From the NCBI GenBank assembly GCA_903953895.1, contig CAJBLH010000184.1:1-56015 (forward strand): 56,015 nucleotides of DNA, written 5' to 3'. This document shows positions 18,578 through 27,230 of this stretch, in pieces. The notes under the pieces are model-generated. The model worked only from the letters and a program-made list of their open reading frames with translations. It was not told the DNA's origin and ran no database searches. Numbering within the stretch: position 1 is the stretch's first letter; each line of letters begins with the position of its first letter. This stretch comes from an uncultured Desulfobacteraceae bacterium (GTDB lineage Bacteria > Desulfobacterota > Desulfobacteria > Desulfobacterales > Desulfatirhabdiaceae). The position numbers and the translations under genes were made by a program.

Positions 18578-19578
18578 GCGATGGGAAGAAAATCGAATTT
18601 GTCGATAATCCCGACTTCAACCGCTGGCTTGAGGAAAATTATCAGGTCTGCATTGAAGAGTATGAATACCCATCGAGCAGGGTCCTCTATAACACCACAT
18701 ACGAAGACTATATTGAAGCCCTTGGCCGCTATAATGCAGACCCCAAAATAGAATTTTCTCGAATTGAAGATAAATTTCCGTCACCTATTGCCTATTATTT
18801 TTATCAGGCAAATAACAATTACCAGAACGAACATCATCGCCTCGATTTACTCAAGTCCTGTTGGGAATCCATCGTATTTTTACTTTTCGGCCTGGTAGTT
18901 GCGGAAGCAAGACATAAAAAGTTGCAAATAAAAGACATCGGTATCACCTGGAAAACTTTTTGGAGTGATAGACTCTTTGAAAAACTCACCATCATAGAAA
19001 ACATTATTGATTACACCACCAAAAACGGCATCGTTTTTGAGTGCGCAAGATTCATTCCGATTGCCACACTGGCTGACATTAAAACCTTGAATCAAGAACG
19101 TAACGGCTTTGCCCATGCGGCTGCAAGAACGGCTGCTCAGCAGAAGGAACTGTATGAAGTCCTCTGTCCGCTGTTGGAAGACGTGCTTAAACAGCTCATT
19201 GGGCTTGAAAATGTCATCATCCTCCGCTACCACTCCTCCGAAACGCCGCTGGTCCCTCGTTGTGAAATTTTCAATGGAAGTTCTATTGAAGGACGCAAAG
19301 AGGGCATCGTTCTTAAAAAAGAAAGGTATATCGAAATTCTTGATCATTGGAATGCAAGTTCCATCTTTGCAATGATCAATGACCAAATATTTTGCCTCTC
19401 ACCCTTTATTCATTTCTCGCAAGATGCCCATGAAACCAACGCCGTTCTTTGTTTTTATAAAAAAGAAAGAAACGGGAAGTATCTCTTTGAGGTGGTAAGC
19501 AAAGCGCAGGATAAGGAATTTGAAAAAAGCTGTTTCACCACGACGGAAAATCAACTCCGTGAACTGGTGGTTCCATGA
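18574..19578 (+). CDS. HEPN-like accessory protein of the type I restriction operon
   Basis: I do not recognise a named family for this 334-residue protein. The middle (about residues 90-215) is helical and contains ERNGFAHAAA, an R-x4-H motif like the catalytic motif of HEPN ribonucleases. The C-terminal 110 residues are predicted mixed alpha/beta. No signal peptide or membrane helix is seen. It overlaps hsdS upstream and the RAYT gene downstream by ATGA, so it is translated as part of the restriction unit. HEPN proteins are common as RNA-cleaving parts of defence systems; that role is inferred here. Confidence 0.6.
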   Translation: MSDGKKIEFVDNPDFNRWLEENYQVCIEEYEYPSSRVLYNTTYEDYIEALGRYNADPKIEFSRIEDKFPSPIAYYFYQANNNYQNEHHRLDLLKSCWESIVFLLFGLVVAEARHKKLQIKDIGITWKTFWSDRLFEKLTIIENIIDYTTKNGIVFECARFIPIATLADIKTLNQERNGFAHAAARTAAQQKELYEVLCPLLEDVLKQLIGLENVIILRYHSSETPLVPRCEIFNGSSIEGRKEGIVLKKERYIEILDHWNASSIFAMINDQIFCLSPFIHFSQDAHETNAVLCFYKKERNGKYLFEVVSKAQDKEFEKSCFTTTENQLRELVVP

Positions 19579-20336
19579 GCGATAAAACCAGTTATAACCC
19601 CACCATGCATCACCGCCATTCCATCCGTTTGCGGGGGTATGATTATTCCCATGCCGGGGCGTATTTCATTACCATTTGCACCCAAAACCGAGAACGTTTG
19701 TTTGGGGAAATTACGGACGGGGAAATGAAAATGAATGACGCAGGGCAAATGGTACAAACCGTTTGGGATGAAATGCCGAATCGATTTGACGGCCTGGAAT
19801 TGGACAGATTTGTCGTGATGCCAAATCACATTCACGGCATCATTGTTTTACCCCGTAGGGGCGAATCTTGTATTCGCCCTTGCATTCGTCCATTTATTTC
19901 CCCCGGTATTCATGCCCCCATTCATTCCGATCCAACAAATGGCCGTTCAACGGATCATGGGGGTGATTTCGGGGGCCACGATCACAGGGGCGATCATGGG
20001 GGCGACGATCGCAAGGGCGATCACAAGGATCGCCCCTACGGGACATTGCCGGGTACGGTGGGACGGATATTTCAGGCATTTAAATCAATCACCACACATG
20101 AATATACGAATGGGGTTAAACAACACGGCTGGTTGCCGTTTCCCGGTAAATTATGGCAGCGCAATTATTGGGAACATATCGTCCGCAATGAATCTGAGTT
20201 GAGCCGCATTCGCGATTATGTCAAAAATAATCCCGTACAATGGGAATCGGATAGGCTTTACAGGCGGCCGACCGGTCGCATCAACGGGATCAGAGAAACC
20301 GCAACAGAATACGAGCTGGAGGAATGGATGGCATGA
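19575..20336 (+). CDS. REP-associated tyrosine transposase (RAYT, Y1_Tnp family)
   Basis: The 253-residue protein shows the RAYT signature: [20 protein letters not shown] near the N-terminus, the HUH motif MPNHIHGI, and the C-terminal block [19 protein letters not shown] with the candidate catalytic Tyr. Such enzymes nick single-stranded REP hairpins. Between about residues 93 and 155 lies a low-complexity His/Asp/Gly stretch, encoded by two inverted REP-like palindromes that leave the frame open. It overlaps both neighbours by ATGA, which is unusual for a transposase. Without the insert the length fits the family. Confidence 0.88.
   Translation: MSDKTSYNPTMHHRHSIRLRGYDYSHAGAYFITICTQNRERLFGEITDGEMKMNDAGQMVQTVWDEMPNRFDGLELDRFVVMPNHIHGIIVLPRRGESCIRPCIRPFISPGIHAPIHSDPTNGRSTDHGGDFGGHDHRGDHGGDDRKGDHKDRPYGTLPGTVGRIFQAFKSITTHEYTNGVKQHGWLPFPGKLWQRNYWEHIVRNESELSRIRDYVKNNPVQWESDRLYRRPTGRINGIRETATEYELEEWMA
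19853..19880 (+). repeat. REP-like palindrome inside the RAYT gene (copy 1)
   Basis: CGTAGGGGCGAATCTTGTATTCGCCC forms a GGGCGAAT / ATTCGCCC hairpin preceded by GTAG, the 5' tag typical of RAYT-served REP elements. An inverted partner lies 134 bases downstream. Confidence 0.7.
20014..20042 (-). repeat. REP-like palindrome inside the RAYT gene (copy 2, inverted)
   Basis: GGGCGATC / GATCGCCC with a CTAC tag on the right is the inverse orientation of copy 1. Further GGGGGCGACGATC-like partial units lie between the copies. Together they look like a BIME-type pair. Confidence 0.7.
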
Positions 20337-23300
20337 GCAGCCGACTGTATGAATCCGAAATCGAGCAGATCGTTCTTGATCTTCTTTGTGAAGAGAACGG
20401 TTACGCAGTGGTTCATGGCTCGGTGATATCCGAAGGCGCCCGCAAGGAACGAGAATACACCGAGGTCGTGCTGCAAGGCCGCCTGCGTGATGCCATTGAC
20501 CGCCTGAACCCGGCCATTCCCGCCGATGCCCGTGAGGAGGCTGTAAAGAAAGCGCTTCGCACGGTATCGGTCAATCTGCTGGAAAACAACGAAGCCTTTC
20601 ATCGGATGCTTACGGACGGCATCGATATCAAATTCTCCATCGGCGAGGGCAAGGCCAGGACCGACAAGGTCTGGCTGGTGGATTTTGCCAATCCCGACAA
20701 TAATGAATTTTTGGCGGTCAATCAGTACACGGTGCTGGAAAACCACAACAACAAACGTTCCGATGTGGTGGTGTTTGTCAACGGCCTGCCGCTTGTGGTG
20801 ATGGAGCTGAAAAACGCCGCTGATGAGAACGCCGATGTCAAGGCGGCTTTCAATCAATTGCAGACCTACAAGCAGTTGATTCCCTCACTCTTTACCTGTA
20901 ATGCCGTACTGATCATCAGCGACGGCTGGTTTGCCAAGGTCGGCACGCTCTCAAGCGAATATCCCCGCTTCATGGAATGGAAGACCGGAGATGGTGAAAC
21001 CATCATCGACACCAAGCTGCAATCCGCCCTGGAGCCGATGATCAAGGGGCTGTTGAGCAAAAGAACGCTGCTTGATGTCATCCGCCATTTCATTGTTTTT
21101 GAAAAGACCCGGGAAAAGACCATCAAGAAGGTGGCTGCCTATCATCAATATTATGCGGTGAATAAGGCCATCGAGTCAACGATTCGGGCCGCATTACCGC
21201 CGGAGGGGAAATCGCAACCCGAGTTTCACGAAGATCCGGCTAAATACGGTTTTGCCAATGCCAGGAATCAACCCCCTGGAGATAAACGGGGCGGTGTCGT
21301 GTGGCATACACAAGGAAGCGGCAAGAGTTTGTCCATGGTCTTCTACGCCGGGAAGCTGGTTCTGGCCGAGGAAATGAGCAACCCGACCCTGATGGTGCTG
21401 ACCGATCGAAACGACCTGGATCAGCAACTTTTCGAAACGTTCAGCAACTGCCAGCAACTGCTGCGCCAGACACCTGGTCAGGCTGCAAATCGTGAAGATC
21501 TCAAAAAACTGCTGTCAGTTTCTTCAGGCGGCGTGGTCTTTAGCACGATTCAAAAATTTCTCCCTGAGGAAGCGGGCTCAAAATATCCGCTGCTTTCCGA
21601 GCGGCGCAATATTGTCGTCATTGCCGATGAGGCGCATCGCAGTCAGTATGATTTTATCGACGGATTTGCCCGCCACATGCGTGATGCGCTGCCAAATGCC
21701 ACCTTTATCGGTTTTACCGGCACGCCGATTGAGAAGGAAGACAAAAACACCCAGGCGGTCTTCGGCGATTATATCGATGTGTATGATATTCAACAGGCCG
21801 TGGAAGACGGCGCCACGGTGCGCATCTACTATGAAAGCCGTCTGGCCAAAATCGAGCTTACACAAGCCGATCAAAAAGCGCTGGATGAGAGGGTCGAGGA
21901 GGTCACCGAAGGTGATGAGCTGACCGAACGGCAGAAACGCTTTGCCAGATGGACCGGCAAGGAAGCGGTGGTCGGCAGCAAGGGGAGATTGGAGCAGGTG
22001 GCAGCCGATCTGATCCACCATTTTGAACAGCGGATCGCGGCGGCGGATGGCAAGGGGATGATTGTCTGCATGAGCCGCCGGATATGTGTCGAACTGCATG
22101 CGCAGATCATAAAATTGCGCCCGCAATGGTACGACGCTGATGACGACAAGGGAACGATCAAGGTCATCATGACCGGCTCCGCCAGTGATCCGCTGGAGTG
22201 GCAGGAGCATATCCGCAATAAACCACGCCGAAAGACCATCGGCGATCGGTTGAAAGACCCGAAAGATCCGCTCAGACTGGTGATTGTCCGGGACATGCTA
22301 CTGACTGGGTTTGATGCGCCTTGTCTGCATACGCTCTACATCGACAAGCCGATGAACGGTCATAACCTGATGCAGGCGATTGCCCGGGTCAACCGGGTCT
22401 TTGGAGACAAGGAGGGCGGGCTGATCGTTGATTACATCGGCATCGCCCAGGATCTTAAAAACGCCCTGGCCATTTATACCGAAAGCAGAGGGAAAGGGAA
22501 ACTGGCCTATGATCAGGAAGTGGCCGTGGTCAGGATGCTGGAACTGCATGAAATTGTGGGGGATATGTTCGGGACCTTCGACTTCCACAGATATTTTACC
22601 TTGGAGCCGAAGGCCAAGCTGAATTTCATTCTGGATGCCGCCAACTTCATCTCTGATTTGACGGACGAAAAGGATGGGAAGACAGTCCGTAACGGTAAGG
22701 AACGGTTTAAGGAAAACGTCGTCAAGCTGCAAAAGACGTTCAGTCTGTCTGTCCCTCACCCCAAGGCCTTTGAAATACGGGATGATCTGGCTTTTTTTCA
22801 GGCGATCAAGGCCCGCTTCGCCAAATTTGACGAGCAGGGTAAAGTCCGCACCAATGAAGAAATTGAGACCGCTATCCGTCAGATTGTCAATGATGCCATC
22901 ATTTCCAAGGAAGTAATCGATGTCTTTGATGCTGCGGGAATCAGGAAACCGGATATTTCCATTCTATCGGATGAGTTCCTGGCTGAGATTCAGGGAATGG
23001 ATCGAAAGAACCTTGCCTTCGAACTATTGAAACGCCTTCTGAGCGATGAAATCAGGAATCGGGCCAAATCGAATCTTGTCCAGGGCAAGAAGTTTTCAGA
23101 GTTATTGGCCGCGGCTGTCAAACGCTACCAAAGCGGTCTGATTGATTCTGCGAAAATTATCGAAGAGCTGATTCAGCTTGCCAGAGATATTCGCGAGGCC
23201 GACAGGCGCGGCGAGAAGCTGAATTTGCGGGTGGATGAACTCGCCTTTTTCGATGCTCTTGCGGATAACCCGACAGCAGAAGCCGTGCTTGGCGACCAGA

Positions 23301-23563
23301 CACTAAAACAGATCGCCCATGAATTGGTTGACAGCGTAAGAAAAAACACCTCTATCGATTGGCAGTTAAAAGAGAGCGTACAGGCAAAATTGCGGGTTTT
23401 GGTGAAACGAATTCTCAGAAAGTACAAGTATCCTCCGGATGACCCCAGCACCGGGGAATATACCGTTTCCGTCAACAAGGTACTTGATCAAGCGGAGTTG
23501 CTGGCAGAATTCTGGATAAATGATCCACAGTCGGCTTCTATAAAAAAGGGTTTCGGTCGTTGA
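20333..23563 (+). CDS. hsdR: Type I restriction system motor/endonuclease subunit HsdR
   Basis: The 1076-residue protein has an N-terminal nuclease domain ([12 protein letters not shown] with the E-x-K pair; [13 protein letters not shown]), Walker A in [14 protein letters not shown], the DEAH box in [25 protein letters not shown], and later helicase motifs ([18 protein letters not shown]). A long helical C-terminal region binds the modification complex. It translocates DNA and cuts unmethylated targets. I chose ATG 20333 because GGAGG lies 10 bases upstream and the codon overlaps the RAYT stop. It looks complete. Confidence 0.93.
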   Translation: MSSRLYESEIEQIVLDLLCEENGYAVVHGSVISEGARKEREYTEVVLQGRLRDAIDRLNPAIPADAREEAVKKALRTVSVNLLENNEAFHRMLTDGIDIKFSIGEGKARTDKVWLVDFANPDNNEFLAVNQYTVLENHNNKRSDVVVFVNGLPLVVMELKNAADENADVKAAFNQLQTYKQLIPSLFTCNAVLIISDGWFAKVGTLSSEYPRFMEWKTGDGETIIDTKLQSALEPMIKGLLSKRTLLDVIRHFIVFEKTREKTIKKVAAYHQYYAVNKAIESTIRAALPPEGKSQPEFHEDPAKYGFANARNQPPGDKRGGVVWHTQGSGKSLSMVFYAGKLVLAEEMSNPTLMVLTDRNDLDQQLFETFSNCQQLLRQTPGQAANREDLKKLLSVSSGGVVFSTIQKFLPEEAGSKYPLLSERRNIVVIADEAHRSQYDFIDGFARHMRDALPNATFIGFTGTPIEKEDKNTQAVFGDYIDVYDIQQAVEDGATVRIYYESRLAKIELTQADQKALDERVEEVTEGDELTERQKRFARWTGKEAVVGSKGRLEQVAADLIHHFEQRIAAADGKGMIVCMSRRICVELHAQIIKLRPQWYDADDDKGTIKVIMTGSASDPLEWQEHIRNKPRRKTIGDRLKDPKDPLRLVIVRDMLLTGFDAPCLHTLYIDKPMNGHNLMQAIARVNRVFGDKEGGLIVDYIGIAQDLKNALAIYTESRGKGKLAYDQEVAVVRMLELHEIVGDMFGTFDFHRYFTLEPKAKLNFILDAANFISDLTDEKDGKTVRNGKERFKENVVKLQKTFSLSVPHPKAFEIRDDLAFFQAIKARFAKFDEQGKVRTNEEIETAIRQIVNDAIISKEVIDVFDAAGIRKPDISILSDEFLAEIQGMDRKNLAFELLKRLLSDEIRNRAKSNLVQGKKFSELLAAAVKRYQSGLIDSAKIIEELIQLARDIREADRRGEKLNLRVDELAFFDALADNPTAEAVLGDQTLKQIAHELVDSVRKNTSIDWQLKESVQAKLRVLVKRILRKYKYPPDDPSTGEYTVSVNKVLDQAELLAEFWINDPQSASIKKGFGR

Positions 23564-24077
23564 AGGCAAAACGAAATCTGATACTCATCGGAATGCCCGG
23601 GGCCGGCAAAAATTCATCCAACCGAGTCCTGACAAAAAGAACGGTCCGCCCGGGAGATCAACTGATTCTGACCAAGCCCCTGGGAAACGGCATCGTCAAT
23701 ACCGCGATCAAAGGCGGGCTGGCGACTCTGGACGCCGGTAATCATTGCCAAAGTGCTGGTCGCCATGCTCGAACCCTACCATGGTCGAGTCTATGACGGA
23801 TGCTGCGGCAGCGACGGCAGGTTCGTACAAAGTGAACGCTTCGTGGAGGAACAGCAGGGCATCGTCAAGAATCTGTCCATTTATGCTCAGGAATCCAACC
23901 CCACCCCCCTGCATCTTGCCAAGATATGAGCTTCCAGAGGTAAAGGGATTTTCCGAGCGAAACATCGGGTATATGATTCGATTTTTTCGGGAATATGGCG
24001 AGCCGCCGTTTTTGCAGCAGGTTGCTGCAAAATTACAAGCGGAACAAACGAAAAATTATATTGTGACAGATACTTAG
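23560..24077 (+). pseudogene. Mosaic scar of shikimate-kinase-like, selD, hsdM and yhcG fragments
   Basis: Four pieces lie in a row. The first codes RNLILIGMPGAGK, like the start of a shikimate kinase. 23611-23723 matches selD 13531-13647. 23725-23926 matches hsdM 15333-15533 with about 17 differences in 200 bases by eye. 23926-24034 matches yhcG around 16521-16594 and 16701-16724. The last three keep the same order and strand as the intact genes 8-10 kb upstream. No full protein can be made. It is best explained as a duplicated copy of the selD-restriction region reduced by internal deletions. Confidence 0.85.
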
Positions 24078-24161
24078 CTTGGCGATGGTGCATCAATTTC
24101 GTTGACAGCTCCTACTTCACGGTATCACTATTACCGGTAATACACAACCGGAGGTTAAATC

Positions 24162-24347
24162 ATGAGAGTAACATCAAAAGGTCAGGTCACAATCCCTCAA
24201 CGCATTCGCGGGAAACTGGGGATAACCCCCGCAACAGAGGTAGATTTCATTGAGGAAAAAGGTCACATCTTTTTGGTGCAGCGAAAAGATGAAAAGGCAG
24301 GCATACGGAAGTTTGCAAAACTCCGTGGTTTGCGTCTGTCAAAATGA
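24162..24347 (+). pseudogene. AbrB-type antitoxin, C-terminally frameshifted
   Basis: The 61-residue frame encodes the swapped-hairpin DNA-binding domain of AbrB/MazE-like antitoxins (MRVTSKGQVTIPQ, RIRGKLGITPATEVDF). It ends at TGA just where the usual tail continues: that tail, MTTDEIMALTRS, is present in the next frame at 24343-24387, so one base was gained or lost near 24340. The DNA-binding part may still fold. The partner toxin gene overlaps the displaced tail. Confidence 0.7.
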
Positions 24348-24384
24348 CCACAGATGAAATCATGGCGCTGACGAGGTCGGAAGA

Positions 24385-24519
24385 ATGACCGGCGTTCTCG
24401 TGGATTCGAATATCATTTTAGACAACCTTCTGGATGACCCGAATTGGGCTGACTGGTCAGAAACTGCACTGACTGATGCCAACCAAAGTTCTGATGGGAA
24501 CTGGATGGAATGCATGTAA
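24385..24519 (+). pseudogene. PIN-domain (VapC-like) toxin, truncated
   Basis: Forty-four codons begin as a PIN toxin (GVLVDSNIILD with the first catalytic Asp, then DDPNWADWS) and end at TAA after unrelated residues. The remaining 90 or so residues, with the other acidic catalytic positions, are missing. Placed right after the AbrB gene, it is the dead toxin of that pair. Confidence 0.7.
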
Positions 24520-24569
24520 ATGGGAGCGGATCAATCTAATTGTTGTCGAGCAGAAAAATAGGAGTAAGA

Positions 24570-27197
24570 ATGTCAGCAAACTCAGACAAGCCACATCTCT
24601 GGAAAGCAGATACCCTTGAATCAATCGATTTTTTTAATGATTGGTTTTTAAGATTTGCGCCTCTCACTTATCGGCGGCAGCGTGAAATCAGAACTGGAGA
24701 AGTAGCCAATGCGCTTGAGATTACTGAAAATCTTCGATCATTAACCATTGCTTTGCTTAAGGCCAATCCGGGCATTCTGCCAATGCTCCGTATGACCGCT
24801 GCACCGCCGCTTGCTCGTGACCGGCTTGTCGGTTTGGCCTACACCAGCAAAAATCTTATATCCTCCATGGAAGGTTCCGAGGATAAGCCTTCTCGAATTC
24901 CACCAAGAATGCCTGAAGCTGAACTGGATGCCCATCTGACAAGAATTGTGGATGTTTTGTCAGAATTGGCGGATCGCGATTTGTTTCCATGGCTTGAATA
25001 TCCCTCTCTTGAGCCAACAGCGGAGGAGATGATTCGGAGTGCATCGGTCGTTGCGGATAGACTTTGTGGAGCCGCTGCCGATCCAATTATTCGAAATGCT
25101 CAGGAAAGACGTCAGTTGGCTGCGATCGGGAAATTTTTACAAACATATGGATACAGAGAGATTGCTCCTATCGACTTTGATGATTTGCTTGCCATGCCAG
25201 CGGGCACCTATACCTTCCGATGCAATGTAGCAGTCGGTTCCGAAAATTCTCCATTCAACATTCCGATTGATTGTATTATTTCGAAGCATGGACGCCAGCC
25301 AGACGAATTCCCACTTCTGGTCGAAGCAAAGTCGGCGGGAGACGCAACCAATACAAACAAGCGGAGAAAAGAAGAGGCTCAGAAATTCACCCAATTAAAG
25401 CAAAAATTTGGAGAGTACATCACCTTTATTCTGTTCCTGTGTGGTTATTTTGAACCTGGCTATCTTGGTTATGAAGCATCGGAAGGGATCGATTGGATTT
25501 GGGAGCATCGCATTAACGATTTCCTTTATTATCTGGGGAACTCAGCCTGCTCCCCTATCGCCAATCAGGTAAAAGAAGATATCGCTTCATATTCGATCAA
25601 TTTTCTGGCGATTGAAGCCGAGCGACTGCGGCGTCAAAGGGCTGTTGATTCTTCCAGGACGGCCTTGCAGCGTAATCAGCTTGGGCAGTTTTCCACTCCC
25701 TTCTCATTGGCCAACCAAATATCGTCATATACGATATCTCTTTGTCGAGATAGTCCAAAGTTATTCTTGTGTGAACCCGCCTGCGGCAGTGGCGTTTTTA
25801 TTTCAGCCAGCATTGGCCAGGGAAGAAAAGATTTCTCCTTCAGAGGTATCGAAATTGATAGCTCATATGCAAATATTTGTCGGGAACTTTTCGCTGATTA
25901 TGATGTGGAAGTAATCAATGAAGACTTTTTCAAATTCATAGATTCGGAAACTGCTCATCAACAATGCGACCTGATCATAACCAATCCGCCCTATATTCGC
26001 CACCACCATATCGAATTCACAGAAAAACGGCGTTTGCAGGATTTGGCTCGTTCAAGACTCGATATTGAGGTTAGCGGCCTATCGGGGCTTTACATTTATT
26101 ATATACTGCTATCTCACTGGCTACTTAAAAATGAAGGCATTGCATCATGGCTGATCCCAAGCGAGTTTCTTTACACAAACTACGGAAAGGCTCTACGAGA
26201 GTATTTGGCAGAGAAAGTAACACTGCTGCGGATTCACAGATTTGACGCCGATGATGTGCAGTTCGAAGATGCTCTCGTTTCATCTTGCGTCGTGACGTAT
26301 CAGAAATCCTTAAAGCCGAAAGGACATACGTTTGATCTTACAAAAGGGACTTATCACTCCCCAAAATCAACAGAAAAAATATCGAGCGTTAATTTAAGTC
26401 CACTTGAAAAGTGGTCTTTTTTCGAGTCCGCCGTTCCTGAACCAGGTAATGGAATAACTTTAGAGGATTTGTTTCATGTAACTCGAGGGTTGGCAACGGG
26501 AAACAATGATTTCTTTATATTGGATGCGAAAGAAGCCATGGAGAAAGGCGTTGAATCGGTGTTTCTTGTTCCCTTGTTGCCTGGTCCCCGAGAACTGAAA
26601 TCATCCGTCATAGAGGCAGATGCGGAAGGGTTGCCGGTTATTCCCAATAAACGTTTCTTGCTTTCTGTGACGAAGTTGCCTGAAGAATTGAAAACCAAGT
26701 TTCCTGGCGTCGTTAAGTATCTGGAAGAAGGTATTCAGAAAGGCGTTCCGGATGGGTATCTTTGTCGCTCGCGTAAAATGTGGTATTTTCAAGAAAAGAG
26801 AGATCCACCTTTGTATTTGGCAACTTACATGGGCAGGAACGGATCTGCGAATAAGCCTCCGATACGCTTTTTCCTTAACCGTTCTAAGGGGCTCGTGACA
26901 AATGTTTTTATCTGTCTATATCCAAGGCCGAATCTCCAGCGACTGTTGCGTGCAGATCCTGCACGAGAGGTAGAACTCCTGTATACACTGAATGCGATTT
27001 CTCCGGCAAACATCGAAAAAGCGGGAAGAAGCTATGGGGGGGGGTTGCAAAAGGTCGAACCCAAGGAACTCCGATCCGTGCGTTTGGAATCTACCCCTTC
27101 CTGGCTCACGATAAAAAAACTTGAGCAAGGCGAACTCTTCCATGCCCAACATATCACTTCAGCAGACAGCCAAGGCAAATCGATCGTGCTAAATTGA
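24570..27197 (+). CDS. XamI-type restriction endonuclease fused to adenine-N6 DNA methyltransferase
   Basis: The N-terminal 350 residues of this 875-residue protein resemble the XamI endonuclease family, including LLVEAKSAGDATNTNKRR (an ExK-type nuclease motif) and LFLCGYFEPGYLGYEASEGIDWIWEH. The rest is a gamma-type N6-adenine methyltransferase: QLGQFSTPFSLA, SAM site CEPACGSGVF, catalytic NPPY in DLIITNPPYIRHHH, and a long C-terminal recognition region. Restriction and methylation would be in one chain. ATG 24570 follows AGGAG; an upstream TTG is less likely. It looks complete. The sequence specificity is unknown. Confidence 0.85.
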   Translation: MSANSDKPHLWKADTLESIDFFNDWFLRFAPLTYRRQREIRTGEVANALEITENLRSLTIALLKANPGILPMLRMTAAPPLARDRLVGLAYTSKNLISSMEGSEDKPSRIPPRMPEAELDAHLTRIVDVLSELADRDLFPWLEYPSLEPTAEEMIRSASVVADRLCGAAADPIIRNAQERRQLAAIGKFLQTYGYREIAPIDFDDLLAMPAGTYTFRCNVAVGSENSPFNIPIDCIISKHGRQPDEFPLLVEAKSAGDATNTNKRRKEEAQKFTQLKQKFGEYITFILFLCGYFEPGYLGYEASEGIDWIWEHRINDFLYYLGNSACSPIANQVKEDIASYSINFLAIEAERLRRQRAVDSSRTALQRNQLGQFSTPFSLANQISSYTISLCRDSPKLFLCEPACGSGVFISASIGQGRKDFSFRGIEIDSSYANICRELFADYDVEVINEDFFKFIDSETAHQQCDLIITNPPYIRHHHIEFTEKRRLQDLARSRLDIEVSGLSGLYIYYILLSHWLLKNEGIASWLIPSEFLYTNYGKALREYLAEKVTLLRIHRFDADDVQFEDALVSSCVVTYQKSLKPKGHTFDLTKGTYHSPKSTEKISSVNLSPLEKWSFFESAVPEPGNGITLEDLFHVTRGLATGNNDFFILDAKEAMEKGVESVFLVPLLPGPRELKSSVIEADAEGLPVIPNKRFLLSVTKLPEELKTKFPGVVKYLEEGIQKGVPDGYLCRSRKMWYFQEKRDPPLYLATYMGRNGSANKPPIRFFLNRSKGLVTNVFICLYPRPNLQRLLRADPAREVELLYTLNAISPANIEKAGRSYGGGLQKVEPKELRSVRLESTPSWLTIKKLEQGELFHAQHITSADSQGKSIVLN

Positions 27198-27230
27198 GAA
27201 TTTTGTCCGGAGAGATGACGAAGGGACGAC

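Noticed and set aside
19920-20040. CRISPR-like array in the RAYT gene
   Set aside because: Repeat units are palindromic, irregular in spacing and lack unique spacers; they fit REP elements.
24345-24347. TGA ending the AbrB gene as selenocysteine
   Set aside because: The expected tail is in the next frame, so this is a frameshift.
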